64,000 nt of DNA from Solidesulfovibrio sp. (GTDB taxonomy: Bacteria > Desulfobacterota > Desulfovibrionia > Desulfovibrionales > Desulfovibrionaceae). This document shows, piece by piece, positions 7,624-17,330 of the stretch (the first letter of the stretch is position 1; each line of letters opens with the position of its first letter). The stretch lies in NCBI RefSeq assembly GCF_029978005.1, contig NZ_JARKOZ010000014.1, positions 1 to 64,000 of the forward strand, written 5' to 3'. The translations under genes were made by a program, and so were the position numbers. Under the pieces are notes generated by a model. It did no database searches. It worked only from the letters and a program-made list of their open reading frames with translations, and was not told the origin of the DNA.

Positions 7624-9879
7624 CTACCCGAGGGAAGCGGCCCGGCGCAGGGCTTGGCTCGTGCGGTCGAGCACGTCGCGAAGCTCCCGCCGGTCCGCGT
7701 CGGGCACGGCTTCGCGCGCCCTGGCCAGCAGTTCCAGGCGGGCGGCCGCCTCCCGCAGCCCGGCCGCGCCAAGCGACGCCGCGCCGGACTTGAGCGTATG
7801 CATGAGTCGGGAGGCCTCGGCCAGGTCGCCGCGCCCGGCCGCCTCCTCGAAGGCCGCGGCCAGGGCCGGGGCGCTTTCCAGGAAATCCGAGGCCAGCAGG
7901 CGGTAGAGGTCCTTGCGTCCGCCGAGCAGGCGCAGGGCCGCGTCCGTTTCGAGGAGACCGCCGTCGGCTCCGCCTCGTCCCGGGGCGTCGGCCGCCGCCG
8001 GGGGCACGGCGATGGAGCGCGCTCCCACGGCGGCGCGCATGGCCCGGTGCAGGGCGGCCACGTCGATGGGCTTGCCCACCACGCCTTCGATTTCCCCGGC
8101 CGGCAGCACGGCCTGGTCCTCGGGCAGGGCGAAGGCGGTGAGGATGAGCACGGGCGTGCGCTCGCGGTCGAGCTCGGTTTCCAGGCCGCGCAGGCGGCGC
8201 AACACTTCGACGCCGTCCATGCCGGGCATCTGCAGGTCGAGCAGGATCAGGTCGCTCGGTGCCTTGCGCAAAAGGGCCAGGGCCTCGGGGCCGCCGGCGG
8301 CCAGGCGCACCTCGGCCCCGTCCTCGCGCAGGATGTCGCTTAAAAGAATCCGGTTGGCGTTGTGGTCGTCCACGACCAGCACCCGAAGACCGGCCAGGGC
8401 GCGGTCCGGTCCGGCATCCGCCAGTTCCGTATGTCGGGCCGCTTCCTCGGGCAGGGCCGTCTCGGGCCCCACGGCCAAAACGGCGGTGAAGGCGAAGGCG
8501 CTTCCCCGGCCCGGAACGCTCTCCACGGCGATGTCGCCGCCCATCATCCGGGCGATCTCCCGGGCGATGCAAAGCCCGAGCCCCGAACCGGCGTGCCGCC
8601 GGGACAGGGAGTCGTCCACCTGGCTGAAGCACTCGAAGATGCGCCCCTGGTCCTCTTTGGCCACGCCCACGCCGGTGTCCGAGACCATCGTGCGGATGCA
8701 CACGCCCCGGGGCGTCCTGCCCGGGACCACGTCCACCTCCAGGCGCACGCCGCCGCGTTCGGTGAACTTCACGGCGTTGCCGAGGAGGTTGGCCAGCACC
8801 TGGCGGTAGCGGAAGGCGTCGCCCACGAGGCAGGCCGGCGTCTCCGGCGCGACGTGCACGGAGAATTCCAGCCCCTTGTCCCTGGCGGTGAAGGCGAAGA
8901 TGCCGCTGGTTTGCTCCACGGCCCGGCGCAGGGAGAAGGGCCGGGCCTCGAGCTCCAGCCGGCCGGAATCCAGGCGGGAGACGTCCAGGATGTCGCCCAC
9001 GATCTCGAGCAGCGATCCGGCCGAATGGATGACGAGCTTGGCGTAGCGCGCGGCCCGGGGGGGCAGGTCCTCGCGCAGCAGGCGCTCGGACAGGCCGATG
9101 ATGCCGGTCAGGGGCGTGCGCATGTCGTGGCTCATGTTGGCCAGGAAGCGGCTTTTCATGCGGCTTAATTCTTCGGCCTTCTCCCGGCGGCGGCTGATCT
9201 CGAAGGTGGAGCCGCCGATGCCGAGCAGGCCCACCACCCAGATGATGCCGTAGGTGGCGGCCAGGGTGCGCTGGTTGCGGTCGCGCGAGGCGAGCAGGGG
9301 GCCGGCCGGGGCCGAGACGCTGATGCCGCCCCGGGCCGTGCCGACCACCGCCGCCGGATGGCAGCCCCGGCAGCTCTCTTCGGTCAAAAGCGGAGCCATG
9401 AAGCGGAACTGGCCCTTGTCCGCGCCGCCGAAGACCAGCTCGAAGCGGCCGTTTGGGGGGAGTTCGGCCAGGGTCTCGCGTTCCCAGGCGTCCGGCGCGT
9501 TTTCGGGCCGGATGGGGGCCAGGCTCGTGATGTGAAAGTGCACGCCCGCGTTTAAGGCGGCGATTTCGGCGATCTGCCGGGTCATGTAGGCCGGATTGAT
9601 GCGCACCAGGGTCTCGCCGGAGGCGGTCGCCAGGGACCGTTCGGCCACGGGCAGGTGGGGGTTTGGCGCGACGTTCGGGCCCACGGGCACGAACACGCCG
9701 CCGTGGGCGGCGTTCCAGGCCCGGGCGGCCAGGATCTGCTGAAAAAACGCCCTGGCCTGGTACTCGGCCAGCTCCATGATGTGGCGGCGCTCGCCGGCCA
9801 CGTTCCACAGGAAAAGAACCAGGAGCAGTCCGGTCCAGAAAAGCCCCAGCAGCACCGGGATGACGATCATGCGTTTCAT
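7624..9879 (-). CDS. Hybrid histidine kinase with DUF3365-type haem sensor domain
   Basis: A 751-residue membrane kinase. TM1 is at ~5-27, with a periplasmic domain ~30-205 of the Tll0287/DUF3365 type ending in a single c-type haem motif CRGCH (170-174). TM2 is at ~208-225. HisKA has phospho-acceptor H251 (NMSHDMRTP), followed by a HATPase domain (SDTGVGV, GSGLGL). A receiver domain (VLVVDD, ILLDLQMPGMDG) is attached, and a C-terminal Hpt domain has MHTLKSG. It is a four-step phosphorelay protein whose likely final target is the adjacent sigma-54 regulator. It lies 51 bp after napH and is probably cotranscribed. The haem suggests sensing of redox state, NO or a nitrogen oxide in the periplasm (inference). 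Confidence 0.85.
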   Translation of the reverse strand: MKRMIVIPVLLGLFWTGLLLVLFLWNVAGERRHIMELAEYQARAFFQQILAARAWNAAHGGVFVPVGPNVAPNPHLPVAERSLATASGETLVRINPAYMTRQIAEIAALNAGVHFHITSLAPIRPENAPDAWERETLAELPPNGRFELVFGGADKGQFRFMAPLLTEESCRGCHPAAVVGTARGGISVSAPAGPLLASRDRNQRTLAATYGIIWVVGLLGIGGSTFEISRRREKAEELSRMKSRFLANMSHDMRTPLTGIIGLSERLLREDLPPRAARYAKLVIHSAGSLLEIVGDILDVSRLDSGRLELEARPFSLRRAVEQTSGIFAFTARDKGLEFSVHVAPETPACLVGDAFRYRQVLANLLGNAVKFTERGGVRLEVDVVPGRTPRGVCIRTMVSDTGVGVAKEDQGRIFECFSQVDDSLSRRHAGSGLGLCIAREIARMMGGDIAVESVPGRGSAFAFTAVLAVGPETALPEEAARHTELADAGPDRALAGLRVLVVDDHNANRILLSDILREDGAEVRLAAGGPEALALLRKAPSDLILLDLQMPGMDGVEVLRRLRGLETELDRERTPVLILTAFALPEDQAVLPAGEIEGVVGKPIDVAALHRAMRAAVGARSIAVPPAAADAPGRGGADGGLLETDAALRLLGGRKDLYRLLASDFLESAPALAAAFEEAAGRGDLAEASRLMHTLKSGAASLGAAGLREAAARLELLARAREAVPDADRRELRDVLDRTSQALRRAASLG

Positions 9880-9930
9880 GGCGATCCCCAGTCCGAAGCG
9901 TCGCGGCGTTTCGGCGAGAGTCCCTTATTC

Positions 9931-10791
9931 TTACAATCCGCCGGCCGGCCTTGTCGAGCCCGATTCCCCGGGATTTTCCCGGCGCGGTCCCAGAGAAAAA
10001 CCCAACGCCCGGCCCCGCCGCCGGCAGGCTTCCACGCAGTCGCCGCAGTTGGTGCAGGCGGCGGACGGGGTCTTGCGCCTGGGGTCGAGGTCCAGGGAGC
10101 AGGCGGTCAGGCAAGCCCGATCGTCCCGGCCGCAGGTGCAGCGTTTCGCCTCGAAGGCCAGGCGAAGCCCGTGCGCAGCCAGGCGGTGGACAAGGGCCAG
10201 GAGCACGGACTGGGGACAGACGAACCGGCACCACAGCCGCGCGCCGCAAAGGGCCTCGACGAGAAGCAGGGCCGGCACGGCCAGCACGGGGAGCCAGAAG
10301 AGTCCGCTTGCGGCGTGCTGCCACAGCCTGGAATAGGCGGCCGGAAGCGACAGGAGATTGAGCAGCGGCGGCAGGCCGAGGACGCCGACCGCTGCGAGCC
10401 CGATGCCGGCCAGAAGGGTTCGCGCGGCCAGGCCCCCCCGGGGAAACCGGCCGGGGCGCGCGCGGCCCAGGCGGCGGGAGAGGGCGTGGGCCCATTCGGA
10501 CAAAAGTCCGTAGGGGCAGGCGTAGGCGCAAAAGACCGGCCCCAGGGCCAGGGCCAGGACCAGGGCCAATCCCGCGCCCAGAGCCGCCGGCCAGGCCACG
10601 GCCCGGGCCGAGGCCGCGACCTGGGCCACGGCCAGGGGATCGCCGAGCGGCAGGCCCAGGACGTCCAGGGCCAGGAAGTTGCCGCTTATCCAGTGGACGC
10701 CCTTGGCGTTGGCCAGGGGCACGGCGGCCATGACCAGGGCGACGCCGATCTGGACGGCGCGCCGCACGGCACGAAGGGGCGGGCGCGTCAT
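9931..10791 (-). CDS. napH: NapH-type membrane iron-sulfur quinol dehydrogenase
   Basis: 286 residues with about four transmembrane helices. Two cytoplasmic Cys clusters follow the pattern CxxxCP (CAYACP, CRFVCP), and a C-terminal pair of ferredoxin-like motifs includes CxxCGDCVEAC. This is the NapH architecture: quinol oxidation coupled to NapG for electron delivery to periplasmic nitrate reductase. Its ATG overlaps the napG stop by 4 bp (ATGA), a hallmark of translational coupling. An alternative reading as a generic 4Fe-4S binding protein is less likely given napD and napG upstream. Confidence 0.8.
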   Translation of the reverse strand: MTRPPLRAVRRAVQIGVALVMAAVPLANAKGVHWISGNFLALDVLGLPLGDPLAVAQVAASARAVAWPAALGAGLALVLALALGPVFCAYACPYGLLSEWAHALSRRLGRARPGRFPRGGLAARTLLAGIGLAAVGVLGLPPLLNLLSLPAAYSRLWQHAASGLFWLPVLAVPALLLVEALCGARLWCRFVCPQSVLLALVHRLAAHGLRLAFEAKRCTCGRDDRACLTACSLDLDPRRKTPSAACTNCGDCVEACRRRGRALGFSLGPRRENPGESGSTRPAGGL

Positions 10792-11285
10792 GCCGCCCCT
10801 CCGCTTGCGTCCGGGGGCAGGGCTGCCCGGGGCAGGGTCACGATGGCCTGGCGGGGACAGACGCTCTCGCACACGCCGCAGCCCACGCAGGCGTCGGTCA
10901 CCACCGGAAACATCCCCATGTCCATGACCAGGGCCGTGTTGCGCAGCGGGCATTTCTCGTGGCAGGTCTTGCACAGGATCGATCCCTCGTAGGTGGAGCA
11001 TCGCGCCTTGTCGAGCCAGGCCCGGCCCATGGCCGCCTTGGCCATCTCGGTCACGGGGCGCAGCGCCCCGGTGGGGCAGGCCGGCGGGCAGCGCATGCAC
11101 AGCCAGCAGGGCGTGCGGCGCGGGTCGATGCGTGGCGTGCCGCAGGTGCGCGGGTCGAAGCCGGCTTCGAGAAAGATGCTGCCGAAGGGGCACAGCTGGG
11201 CGCAGCGGCCGCACTGCACGCAGCGCCGCAAAAAGGCGTCCTCGTCGCGGGCCCCGGGCGGCCGCAGCAGATGTCCGTCGGACAT
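10788..11285 (-). CDS. napG: NapG-type polyferredoxin
   Basis: 165 residues with four Cys clusters (CVQCGRCAQLCP, CWLCMRCPPACP, a CKTCHEKCP segment and CVGCGVCESVCP), consistent with four 4Fe-4S centres as in NapG/MauM proteins. No Tat or Sec signal is visible at the chosen start, whereas classical NapG carries a Tat leader; either the start is further upstream or this is a cytoplasmic form closer to NapF. The ATG has AGGGAGG upstream and lies 49 bp after napD. It probably passes electrons with NapH towards NapA through NapC/NapM. Confidence 0.75.
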   Translation of the reverse strand: MSDGHLLRPPGARDEDAFLRRCVQCGRCAQLCPFGSIFLEAGFDPRTCGTPRIDPRRTPCWLCMRCPPACPTGALRPVTEMAKAAMGRAWLDKARCSTYEGSILCKTCHEKCPLRNTALVMDMGMFPVVTDACVGCGVCESVCPRQAIVTLPRAALPPDASGGAA

Positions 11286-11334
11286 GTCCCTCCCTTTCCC
11301 GGCCGCGCCGGGCCGGGCGTCGGCTGGCGGCCGG

Positions 11335-11595
11335 TCAGGCCCGTTCGCGCGGCGTTGCGCCCGACAGTTCGTCCTCGAGGCTCAGGTAGGCGGCGGCCAC
11401 GGCCAAAACACCCGGCGTGGCCCGGATGGCCCGCTCGACGGCGGGCAGTTCGTCGCTTGGCCGTTCGATGACCACCACCAGGTCCGGCGACCCCTCCCAG
11501 GGCAGGACCGTGGCGTCGGGCCGGCGCGCCAGGGTTTCCTTGACGCCCGCGAGTCCGTCCTTGCTCGTCTGCACGATGAAGCTGGCCACGGCCAT
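11335..11595 (-). CDS. napD: NapD, NapA-specific Tat proofreading chaperone
   Basis: 86 residues with the compact beta-alpha-beta ferredoxin-like fold expected for NapD (MAVASFIVQTS at the start, then VKETLARRPDATVLPWEG). NapD binds the twin-arginine leader of NapA to delay export until the molybdenum cofactor is loaded. The start ATG has AAGGAGGG upstream. It lies 25 bp after the chemoreceptor stop, so the chemoreceptor gene separates napA from its chaperone. Confidence 0.75.
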   Translation of the reverse strand: MAVASFIVQTSKDGLAGVKETLARRPDATVLPWEGSPDLVVVIERPSDELPAVERAIRATPGVLAVAAAYLSLEDELSGATPRERA

Positions 11596-11620
11596 GGGAG
11601 TACCCTCCTTGGGGGCGGGC

Positions 11621-13765
11621 TCAGGCCGCCATGGCGGCCGCAAGCGCGGGCGCGCCGCCGCCTTGACGCATGTCCGCGATGAGCGTTTCCAGGATGTCGG
11701 CCTGATCCGTCAGTTCGCCAAGGGCCCGGGCCGAGCGCGCCATGGCTTCGGAGGTCTCCGTGGCGATCCGGTTGATGTCCTCGAGACTGTGGTGGATCGT
11801 TTCGCTGGCGGCGGACTGCTGCTCCGAGGCCGTGGCGATGGAGCGCACCTGGTCCGTGGTGGCCTCGGCCAGGGAGACGATTTCGCGAAGGGACGCCCCG
11901 GAATGGCCGGCCAGGCCGGTGACCTCCTCGATGGTCTTTCCCGCCCGTTCCACGTGGTCGATGTTCTTGCGGGTCCCGGTCTGGATGCCGGCGATGGCCG
12001 CGCCCACTTCCTTGGTGGCGGTCATGGTCTTTTCGGCGAGCTTTCGCACCTCGTCGGCGACCACGGCGAAGCCGCGTCCGGCCTCGCCGGCCCGGGCCGC
12101 CTCGATGGCGGCATTCAAGGCCAGCAGGTTGGTCTGGTCGGCGATGTCGGAGATGACGTCGAGGATCTGGCCGATGCCCTGGGCCTGCCGGCCGAGGTTC
12201 CCCATGTCGCTCTTCATTTCCTGGGACTGGCGCTGGACCTGGGCGATGCCGGACACGACCTCGCCCACGGCCCGCGCGCCGTCCGCGGCCCGGGCCCGGG
12301 CCTGCTCGGCGGTCCGGACGGCGCTGGCGGCGTTGGCGGCGACCTCGAGCACGGTGGCGTTCATCTGCTCCATGGCCGTGGCCGTTTCGCCGATGCGCCG
12401 CGCCTGGCCCTCGGCTCCCCGGCCGGACAGGGCGATCTGCTCGGACAGCTGGGCCAGGGCCGCGGCGACCTTTTCCGCCACGGACCGGATCCTGTCGGCG
12501 GCGTGGGCGAGGCTTTCCGCCCGTACCCCGGCCTCCCGGCCGGCGGCCTCGGCGGACAGGCGGCACTGTTCCGCCGCCTCCCCCCGCTCCCGGGCCAGGG
12601 CGAACTGCTCCCGGGCCTTGTCGATCTGCTCCTTGAGCCGCCCCACCATGGCCCGCAGCGCCACGGCCAGTCCGCCGATCTCGTCGGTCTGGTCCACGTC
12701 CAGGCTGGCCTCCAGTTCGCCCTGGCTGATCTTCTCGGCGAAGTCCAGGGTGCGGCGCAGAGGGCGGGCCACGGCGAGGCAGATCCGCCGGCCGATGGTC
12801 GCGGTGACCAGGGCGATGCACACGGCGCTCGCGCCCATGAGGAGCAGGGAGCGCCTGGCGCTTTGCAGCAGGGCGGCGACCTGCCCGCCGGTGGCCTCGT
12901 CCCAGGCCTTTTCCACCTGCATCATGAGGTCGATGCGCCGGGTGGAGGCGGCGAACCAGGCGGCCGGGTCCACGTCCAGGCGCGGCTTGTCCGAGTTGGC
13001 GAAGGCCAGCTCGCGGAAGCGCTCCACCTCGGCGTCGGCGTTCCTGAGCTTCTCTTCGAGGAGCGTCCGCGCCTCCTTGCCGCCCATGTCGGCGAAGGAG
13101 CGCAGGTAGGTGTCCTGGGCGCTCACCCGAACGAGCCAGTCCCGGTAGAGCTGCTTGCTGAACGTGCCGGCGGCGAAGGCCCCATTCAGGCTGGCGCGCT
13201 CCTGGCCGGCGATCTCCTTGCCGCGCATGAGCTGGAGGATCGAGGCGCAGGGCAGGCTCATGCCCGTGCCGCCGGCCAGGGACATGCCCTGGGAAACGCC
13301 GTCGAGCATGCTGGCGATGCAGGCGTTGTAGCTGGCGATGACCTTGAGGGCGTCGAAGCGCAGCTCGGTCACCGCCGCCCGGGTGGCGGCCAGTTCGCGA
13401 AGCTGGGCCAGCACCGGCGCGAGGATGGACTGGAACTGGGCGTCCGCCTGCCCGCCCAAGGTCTGCATGACCGCTTCGAGCCTGGCGCGGGCCGCGTCGC
13501 TCAGTTTCCTCTGCTGTTCGAGCTCCTGGCCGAAGCGCGCGCCCCGGCTGCTGACGTGGCCGGAGGACAGGCCGCGTTCCTTTTGCAGTTCGTGGACGAG
13601 TTCCCCGATCGATTGCGTGACGCGAAGCAGTTGTTCGGTTTGGGTCAGCCTGCTCAGGGCCTGCCAACGGCCGTAGCTTTCCGTGGCGGCATAGAACAGG
13701 AACGCGGCCATGGGGAGGGCGAGCAACAAGCTGAGCTTGCTGGACATCTTCATATTCGCAAGCAT
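11621..13765 (-). CDS. Methyl-accepting chemotaxis protein with NIT (nitrate/nitrite-sensing) domain
   Basis: 714 residues. TM1 is at ~10-27. A periplasmic all-helical domain (~45-300) contains [13 protein letters not shown] at 58-70, the signature of the NIT domain family that binds nitrate or nitrite. TM2 is at ~306-325, then HAMP (~327-380), a coiled coil, and the signalling hairpin tip around 543-574 ([20 protein letters not shown]). No C-terminal methylase-docking pentapeptide is present. The start at 13765 was chosen for an AAGGGG upstream; an in-frame ATG at 13753 is an alternative. It lies inside the nap operon (44 bp after napA, 25 bp before napD), so it is predicted to mediate taxis to nitrate or nitrite. 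Confidence 0.85.
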   Translation of the reverse strand: MLANMKMSSKLSLLLALPMAAFLFYAATESYGRWQALSRLTQTEQLLRVTQSIGELVHELQKERGLSSGHVSSRGARFGQELEQQRKLSDAARARLEAVMQTLGGQADAQFQSILAPVLAQLRELAATRAAVTELRFDALKVIASYNACIASMLDGVSQGMSLAGGTGMSLPCASILQLMRGKEIAGQERASLNGAFAAGTFSKQLYRDWLVRVSAQDTYLRSFADMGGKEARTLLEEKLRNADAEVERFRELAFANSDKPRLDVDPAAWFAASTRRIDLMMQVEKAWDEATGGQVAALLQSARRSLLLMGASAVCIALVTATIGRRICLAVARPLRRTLDFAEKISQGELEASLDVDQTDEIGGLAVALRAMVGRLKEQIDKAREQFALARERGEAAEQCRLSAEAAGREAGVRAESLAHAADRIRSVAEKVAAALAQLSEQIALSGRGAEGQARRIGETATAMEQMNATVLEVAANAASAVRTAEQARARAADGARAVGEVVSGIAQVQRQSQEMKSDMGNLGRQAQGIGQILDVISDIADQTNLLALNAAIEAARAGEAGRGFAVVADEVRKLAEKTMTATKEVGAAIAGIQTGTRKNIDHVERAGKTIEEVTGLAGHSGASLREIVSLAEATTDQVRSIATASEQQSAASETIHHSLEDINRIATETSEAMARSARALGELTDQADILETLIADMRQGGGAPALAAAMAA

Positions 13766-13809
13766 CTCGGCCCCTTTGTCGTAAAAAGTGCTTCCCGGCG
13801 TCCCCTGCC

Positions 13810-16068
13810 TCAGACCTTGGCCACCTTGGCGGCGCAGATCTTGAATTCCGGTTGCTTGGAGATGTCGTCGATGGCGTCGACTGTGAGTTCGTTGACGAGC
13901 TTTTTGGCGTCGTAAAAGGGCGTGAACACGAGTCCCGGCCGGCAGATCTCGCCCACCCGGGCCGGCAGGTCCACGCTGCCCCGGCGGGTCTCCAGGCGCA
14001 CCGTGTCGCCGTTGGCGATGCCCAGGCGCTTGGCGTCCTCCTGGTTGACCTCCACGAAGGCCGCGGGAAAGGCCTTGTGGATTTCCGGCACCTTGCCGGT
14101 CATGGTGCCGGTGTGCCACTGGTCGATGACCCGGCCGGTGGTCAGGACGAAGGGGTAGGCGGCGTCGGGCGGCTCGGCCGCCGGCTTGTGGGGCCGCAGC
14201 CACATGATGGCCTTGCCGTTCGGGTTGCCGTAGAAGACGAACTTGTCGGGATGGTCGGCCGGGATGTTGGGGTCCTCGCCCCGGGCGTAGCGGATCTTCG
14301 TGCCCGGATGGTCCTCGGTCGGGCAGGGCCACAGCAGGCCCGAGGTCTTGCGCAGCCGCTCGCGGGTCATGCCCTTGAAGTTGTAGGCCGAGTGGCTGGA
14401 GACCTCGCGCCATTCGTCCCAGACGTCCGAGGCGTTCTTGAAAGGCACGAGCTTGGGGTCCACGCCCAGGCGCAGGGCCAGGTCGACCAGGATGTCGACG
14501 CTCGGGCGCGCCTCTCCCGGGGGATCCACGGCCTTTTCGATGAGCGCGTAGCGCCGCTCGCCGCAGCCGTAGACGCCGTCGCGCTCGCACCAGAAGGCGG
14601 CCGGGAAGACCACGTCGGCGTACTTGAGGGTCTCGGCGTCGCCGAAGGCCTCGATGACGGCCAGGAACTTGGTGTCCTTCCTGAGATTGGCGGCGTACTT
14701 CCGCACGTTGGGCAGGCTCTGGGCCGGGTTGGTGCAAAGGACCAGCATGGCCTTGACCGAGTCGCCCAGCGCCCCGAACATGGCCGTGGTGAAAAGCCCG
14801 GGCTCCGGGGCGATGCTGTCCTGGGGAATGCCCCAGATCTTTTCCATCTCGTTGCGGTGGGCCTTGTTGGCGATGACCCGGCCCCCCGGCAGGAGGTGGG
14901 CCAGGGAGCCGGTATCGCGCACGCCGCCGCAGGCATTGGGCTGGCCGGTCAGGGAAAAGCTGGTGGAGCCGGGCTTGCAGATCTTGCCCGTGAGCAGATG
15001 CAGGTTGTGCACCAGGTTGTTGGCCCACACCCCCTGGATACGCTGGTTGAGCCCCATGCACCACAGCGACATGGTGGCGCTCGAGGACGCGAAGAGCTTG
15101 GCCGCCGCCACGATGGAGGCGGCCGGCACGCCGGTGATCTCCGCCGCCTTCTCGGGCGGGTACTGGGCCACGAAGGCCCGGTAGTCGTCGAAGCTTCTCT
15201 CCTCGGGCTTGCCGTCCACCATCTGCCGGAAGACCGCGTACTTGCCGTGGAAGCGCGGGTCGTCCATCTCCTCGCTGATGATGACGTGGGCCATGGCGTT
15301 CATAAGCGCCAGGTCCGTGCCCGGGATGATGGGCAGGTGCAGGTCGGCGATGCGGGCGGTGTTGGTGAGCCGGGGATCGACCACGATCACCTTGACGTTG
15401 GGGTCGGCCTGCTTGCGGGCGGCCAGCCGCCGGAAGAGCACCGGGTGGCACTCGGAGGTGTTGGAGCCGATGACGAAGAAGCAGGTGGCGGCGTCCATGT
15501 CCTCGTAGCAGCCCATGGGCTCGTCCTTGCCGAAGGTGGTGGTGTAGCCGCCCACGGCCGAGGCCATGCACAGGCGCGGGTTGCCGTCCACGTTGTTGGA
15601 CCGCAGGCCCGCCTTGAAGATCTTGTTGGCCAGGTAGGACTCTTCGGTGAGCGCCTGGCCCGAACCGTAGTAGGCCACGGCCTTGGGGCCGTGCTTTTCC
15701 AGCACGTCCTTGAAGCGCGCGGCGGTGAGGGTCAGGGCCTCGTCCCAGGTGACCGGGGTCAACTGGCCGTTTTTGCGGACAAGCGGCCTGGTCAGGCGGT
15801 CCGGGGCGTTGACCACGGCCGGCAGAAGCGCCCCTTTGAGGCAGAGCAGGCCCTTGTTGTGGTTGTTGGGATCGCCCTTGACCATGACCACCTTGCCGTC
15901 GCGCACCCCGACCATCACCCCGCAGCCCGTGCCGCAGTAGCGGCACACGCCCTTGACCCAGGTTTGCGGCCCCTGGTCCGGGGCGGCCGTGGCCCGCGCC
16001 GGATCGAGGAGGGCGAACGCGGCCATCACTGCGGAATATTTTATGAAGTCTCGTCTGGTCAGCGACAT
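13810..16068 (-). CDS. napA: Periplasmic nitrate reductase catalytic subunit NapA
   Basis: 752 residues. The twin-arginine leader is TRRDFIK (4-10). The N-terminal 4Fe-4S site has C42, C45, C49 and C76, and the molybdenum-ligand cysteine is C167 ([10 protein letters not shown]). The length fits the monomeric Desulfovibrio enzyme. It reduces nitrate to nitrite in the periplasm with bis-MGD molybdenum. The start ATG at 16068 has AGGAGG at ideal spacing. It lies downstream of napC and napM in the order known from D. desulfuricans nap clusters. No NapB is encoded; NapM presumably feeds electrons instead. Confidence 0.95.
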   Translation of the reverse strand: MSLTRRDFIKYSAVMAAFALLDPARATAAPDQGPQTWVKGVCRYCGTGCGVMVGVRDGKVVMVKGDPNNHNKGLLCLKGALLPAVVNAPDRLTRPLVRKNGQLTPVTWDEALTLTAARFKDVLEKHGPKAVAYYGSGQALTEESYLANKIFKAGLRSNNVDGNPRLCMASAVGGYTTTFGKDEPMGCYEDMDAATCFFVIGSNTSECHPVLFRRLAARKQADPNVKVIVVDPRLTNTARIADLHLPIIPGTDLALMNAMAHVIISEEMDDPRFHGKYAVFRQMVDGKPEERSFDDYRAFVAQYPPEKAAEITGVPAASIVAAAKLFASSSATMSLWCMGLNQRIQGVWANNLVHNLHLLTGKICKPGSTSFSLTGQPNACGGVRDTGSLAHLLPGGRVIANKAHRNEMEKIWGIPQDSIAPEPGLFTTAMFGALGDSVKAMLVLCTNPAQSLPNVRKYAANLRKDTKFLAVIEAFGDAETLKYADVVFPAAFWCERDGVYGCGERRYALIEKAVDPPGEARPSVDILVDLALRLGVDPKLVPFKNASDVWDEWREVSSHSAYNFKGMTRERLRKTSGLLWPCPTEDHPGTKIRYARGEDPNIPADHPDKFVFYGNPNGKAIMWLRPHKPAAEPPDAAYPFVLTTGRVIDQWHTGTMTGKVPEIHKAFPAAFVEVNQEDAKRLGIANGDTVRLETRRGSVDLPARVGEICRPGLVFTPFYDAKKLVNELTVDAIDDISKQPEFKICAAKVAKV

Positions 16069-16165
16069 GTCGCTCCTCCTTGGCCCGGCCGGGCTGGGGT
16101 CGTGTCCTGGCTGTCCGCGCGCACGGCGTTTCGCGGCAACGTGTCGGAACAATGCTTCGCGCGCC

Positions 16166-16615
16166 TCATTCGGCTTTTTCCTTGGAAACGGACTTGGTGA
16201 AGGCTTCGTGGTGCAGGGAGTTGGCGTGGAAGCCGTGGCAGCCGTCGCAGTGGTCGCGCACACCGAACTTCTCGGCCATGCGCTGCATGGCCGGGGCGTG
16301 GCAGCGCTGGCAGGCCACCTCGGCGCTGGGGTTGGCGGAAAAGGGCACCGAGCCCTTGCCGTCGGGCAGGCCGTGGCAGACGTAGCATTTGACCAGCAGC
16401 ATGCCGTGTTTGCTCTCGAACCAGTCCTGGGCCACCTTGGGCGTGGCCTTCCTGTGGCAGGCGTAACAGTCGCCCTGCTCGTCCGTGACCTCGCCGTGGC
16501 GGACCTTGGCCCCTTCGCAGCGGGTGCCGGTGAACCCCAGGGTCAGGTAGGAGAAGTAGGCCGCGACCAGGACGGCCAGCCCCAGGACGACGAGAAGCCA
16601 GGTGCGTTTGTTCAT
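16166..16615 (-). CDS. napM: NapM tetrahaem cytochrome c
   Basis: 149 residues with an uncleaved or cleavable N-terminal hydrophobic helix (~5-26). Four CxxCH motifs (50-54, 77-81, 102-106, 123-127) sit in a small His-rich periplasmic domain. NapM is the small multihaem cytochrome found in Desulfovibrio nap clusters instead of NapB and should relay electrons from NapC to NapA. The start is at the ATG 16613-16615. It lies 97 bp upstream of napA and 26 bp downstream of napC. Confidence 0.85.
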   Translation of the reverse strand: MNKRTWLLVVLGLAVLVAAYFSYLTLGFTGTRCEGAKVRHGEVTDEQGDCYACHRKATPKVAQDWFESKHGMLLVKCYVCHGLPDGKGSVPFSANPSAEVACQRCHAPAMQRMAEKFGVRDHCDGCHGFHANSLHHEAFTKSVSKEKAE

Positions 16616-16641
16616 GACGGTTCCCTCGTGGCCTGCCGGGC

Positions 16642-17202
16642 TTATTCCCCGGCCTGGGGCAGTTTGGCGGCGAAGGCGGCGTTGACCGCGTATCGCCGGT
16701 CGAAGACGGGCAGGTGGGCCATGTTGGCATGGCAGCCGGCGCAGGTCCGGCGGGCGTTGCCGTCCTTGCCGAGCCAGGCGTCGTGGGCCTTCTTGCCTTC
16801 CGGGCTTATGGGCTCGCCCTTGACGTTTTTCGTCAGGTCGGCGTGGCAGGCCCGGCAGCTGGCGTCGGCCACGAAGCGCCGGGCCACGCCCTGCATCTCC
16901 CGCCGGTCCAGGTCGTCGACGTCGCCGAGAAGGTGGGCGGCGGCGTCGCGCACGCCGAGGTAGGACTTCACCATGAAGTAATCGAGGCCGTATCCCGGGG
17001 GCATGTGGCACTGGGCGCAGGTAATTGGCTTTTTGTCCTTGTCCACTGCGTGGGCGGAACGTTTGAGCTCGAAGCCGTGCGTCTCCATCTCGTGGCAGGA
17101 AAGGCAGAATTCCGTGGTGGATGTCTTCCTGACGGCGTATACGCTGCTGAGCGTTATAAACGCCGCGAGGCAGGAGATCGTCACGACAGCGGTCTTTTTC
17201 AT
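16642..17202 (-). CDS. napC: NapC/NirT-family membrane tetrahaem quinol dehydrogenase
   Basis: 186 residues with one N-terminal membrane anchor (~4-24) and four CxxCH motifs (33-37, 62-66, 116-120, 154-158). Family members oxidise menaquinol and pass electrons to periplasmic reductases. The first motif is CLSCHEME, with methionine close to the haem histidine as in NapC and NrfH proteins. The start ATG at 17202 is preceded by GGGAAG; a longer frame upstream has no ribosome site. It is the first gene of the minus-strand nap transcript, about 50 bp downstream of a predicted sigma-54 start site. Confidence 0.85.
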   Translation of the reverse strand: MKKTAVVTISCLAAFITLSSVYAVRKTSTTEFCLSCHEMETHGFELKRSAHAVDKDKKPITCAQCHMPPGYGLDYFMVKSYLGVRDAAAHLLGDVDDLDRREMQGVARRFVADASCRACHADLTKNVKGEPISPEGKKAHDAWLGKDGNARRTCAGCHANMAHLPVFDRRYAVNAAFAAKLPQAGE

Positions 17203-17260
17203 GGGAACTTCCCGCGTTTCCTTGGCTGCATCTGTCCAATGGTCGGTTGTTCCAGGCAAA

Positions 17261-17278
17261 AAGCAAGAGACATGCCAT
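17261..17278 (-). promoter_or_regulatory. Sigma-54 promoter for the nap operon
   Basis: On the minus strand the sequence reads ATGGCATGTCTCTTGCTT. The -24 GG (17275-17276) and -12 GC (17263-17264) are separated by exactly 10 bases, with TGGCA and TTGCT elements. The predicted start near 17252 leaves a leader of about 50 bases before napC. This matches the presence of a sigma-54 regulator at the end of the same operon. Confidence 0.7.
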
Positions 17279-17330
17279 GGGGGCGGCCCCCCGGGAAGGC
17301 GCGGGAATCGCGGCTTTGGCCTGTTGGCGT

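Noticed and set aside
4934-10531. A very long minus-strand open frame (over 1800 codons)
   Set aside because: It is antisense to the CheA-like kinase and out of frame with the real regulator, sensor and nap genes. Its composition (Arg/Pro/Gly/Ala) is that of a GC-rich shadow frame.
11621-15946. Chemoreceptor frame extended upstream through napA
   Set aside because: The upstream part is an off-frame read of napA. The real protein begins at the TM1 leader near 13765, which has a ribosome site.
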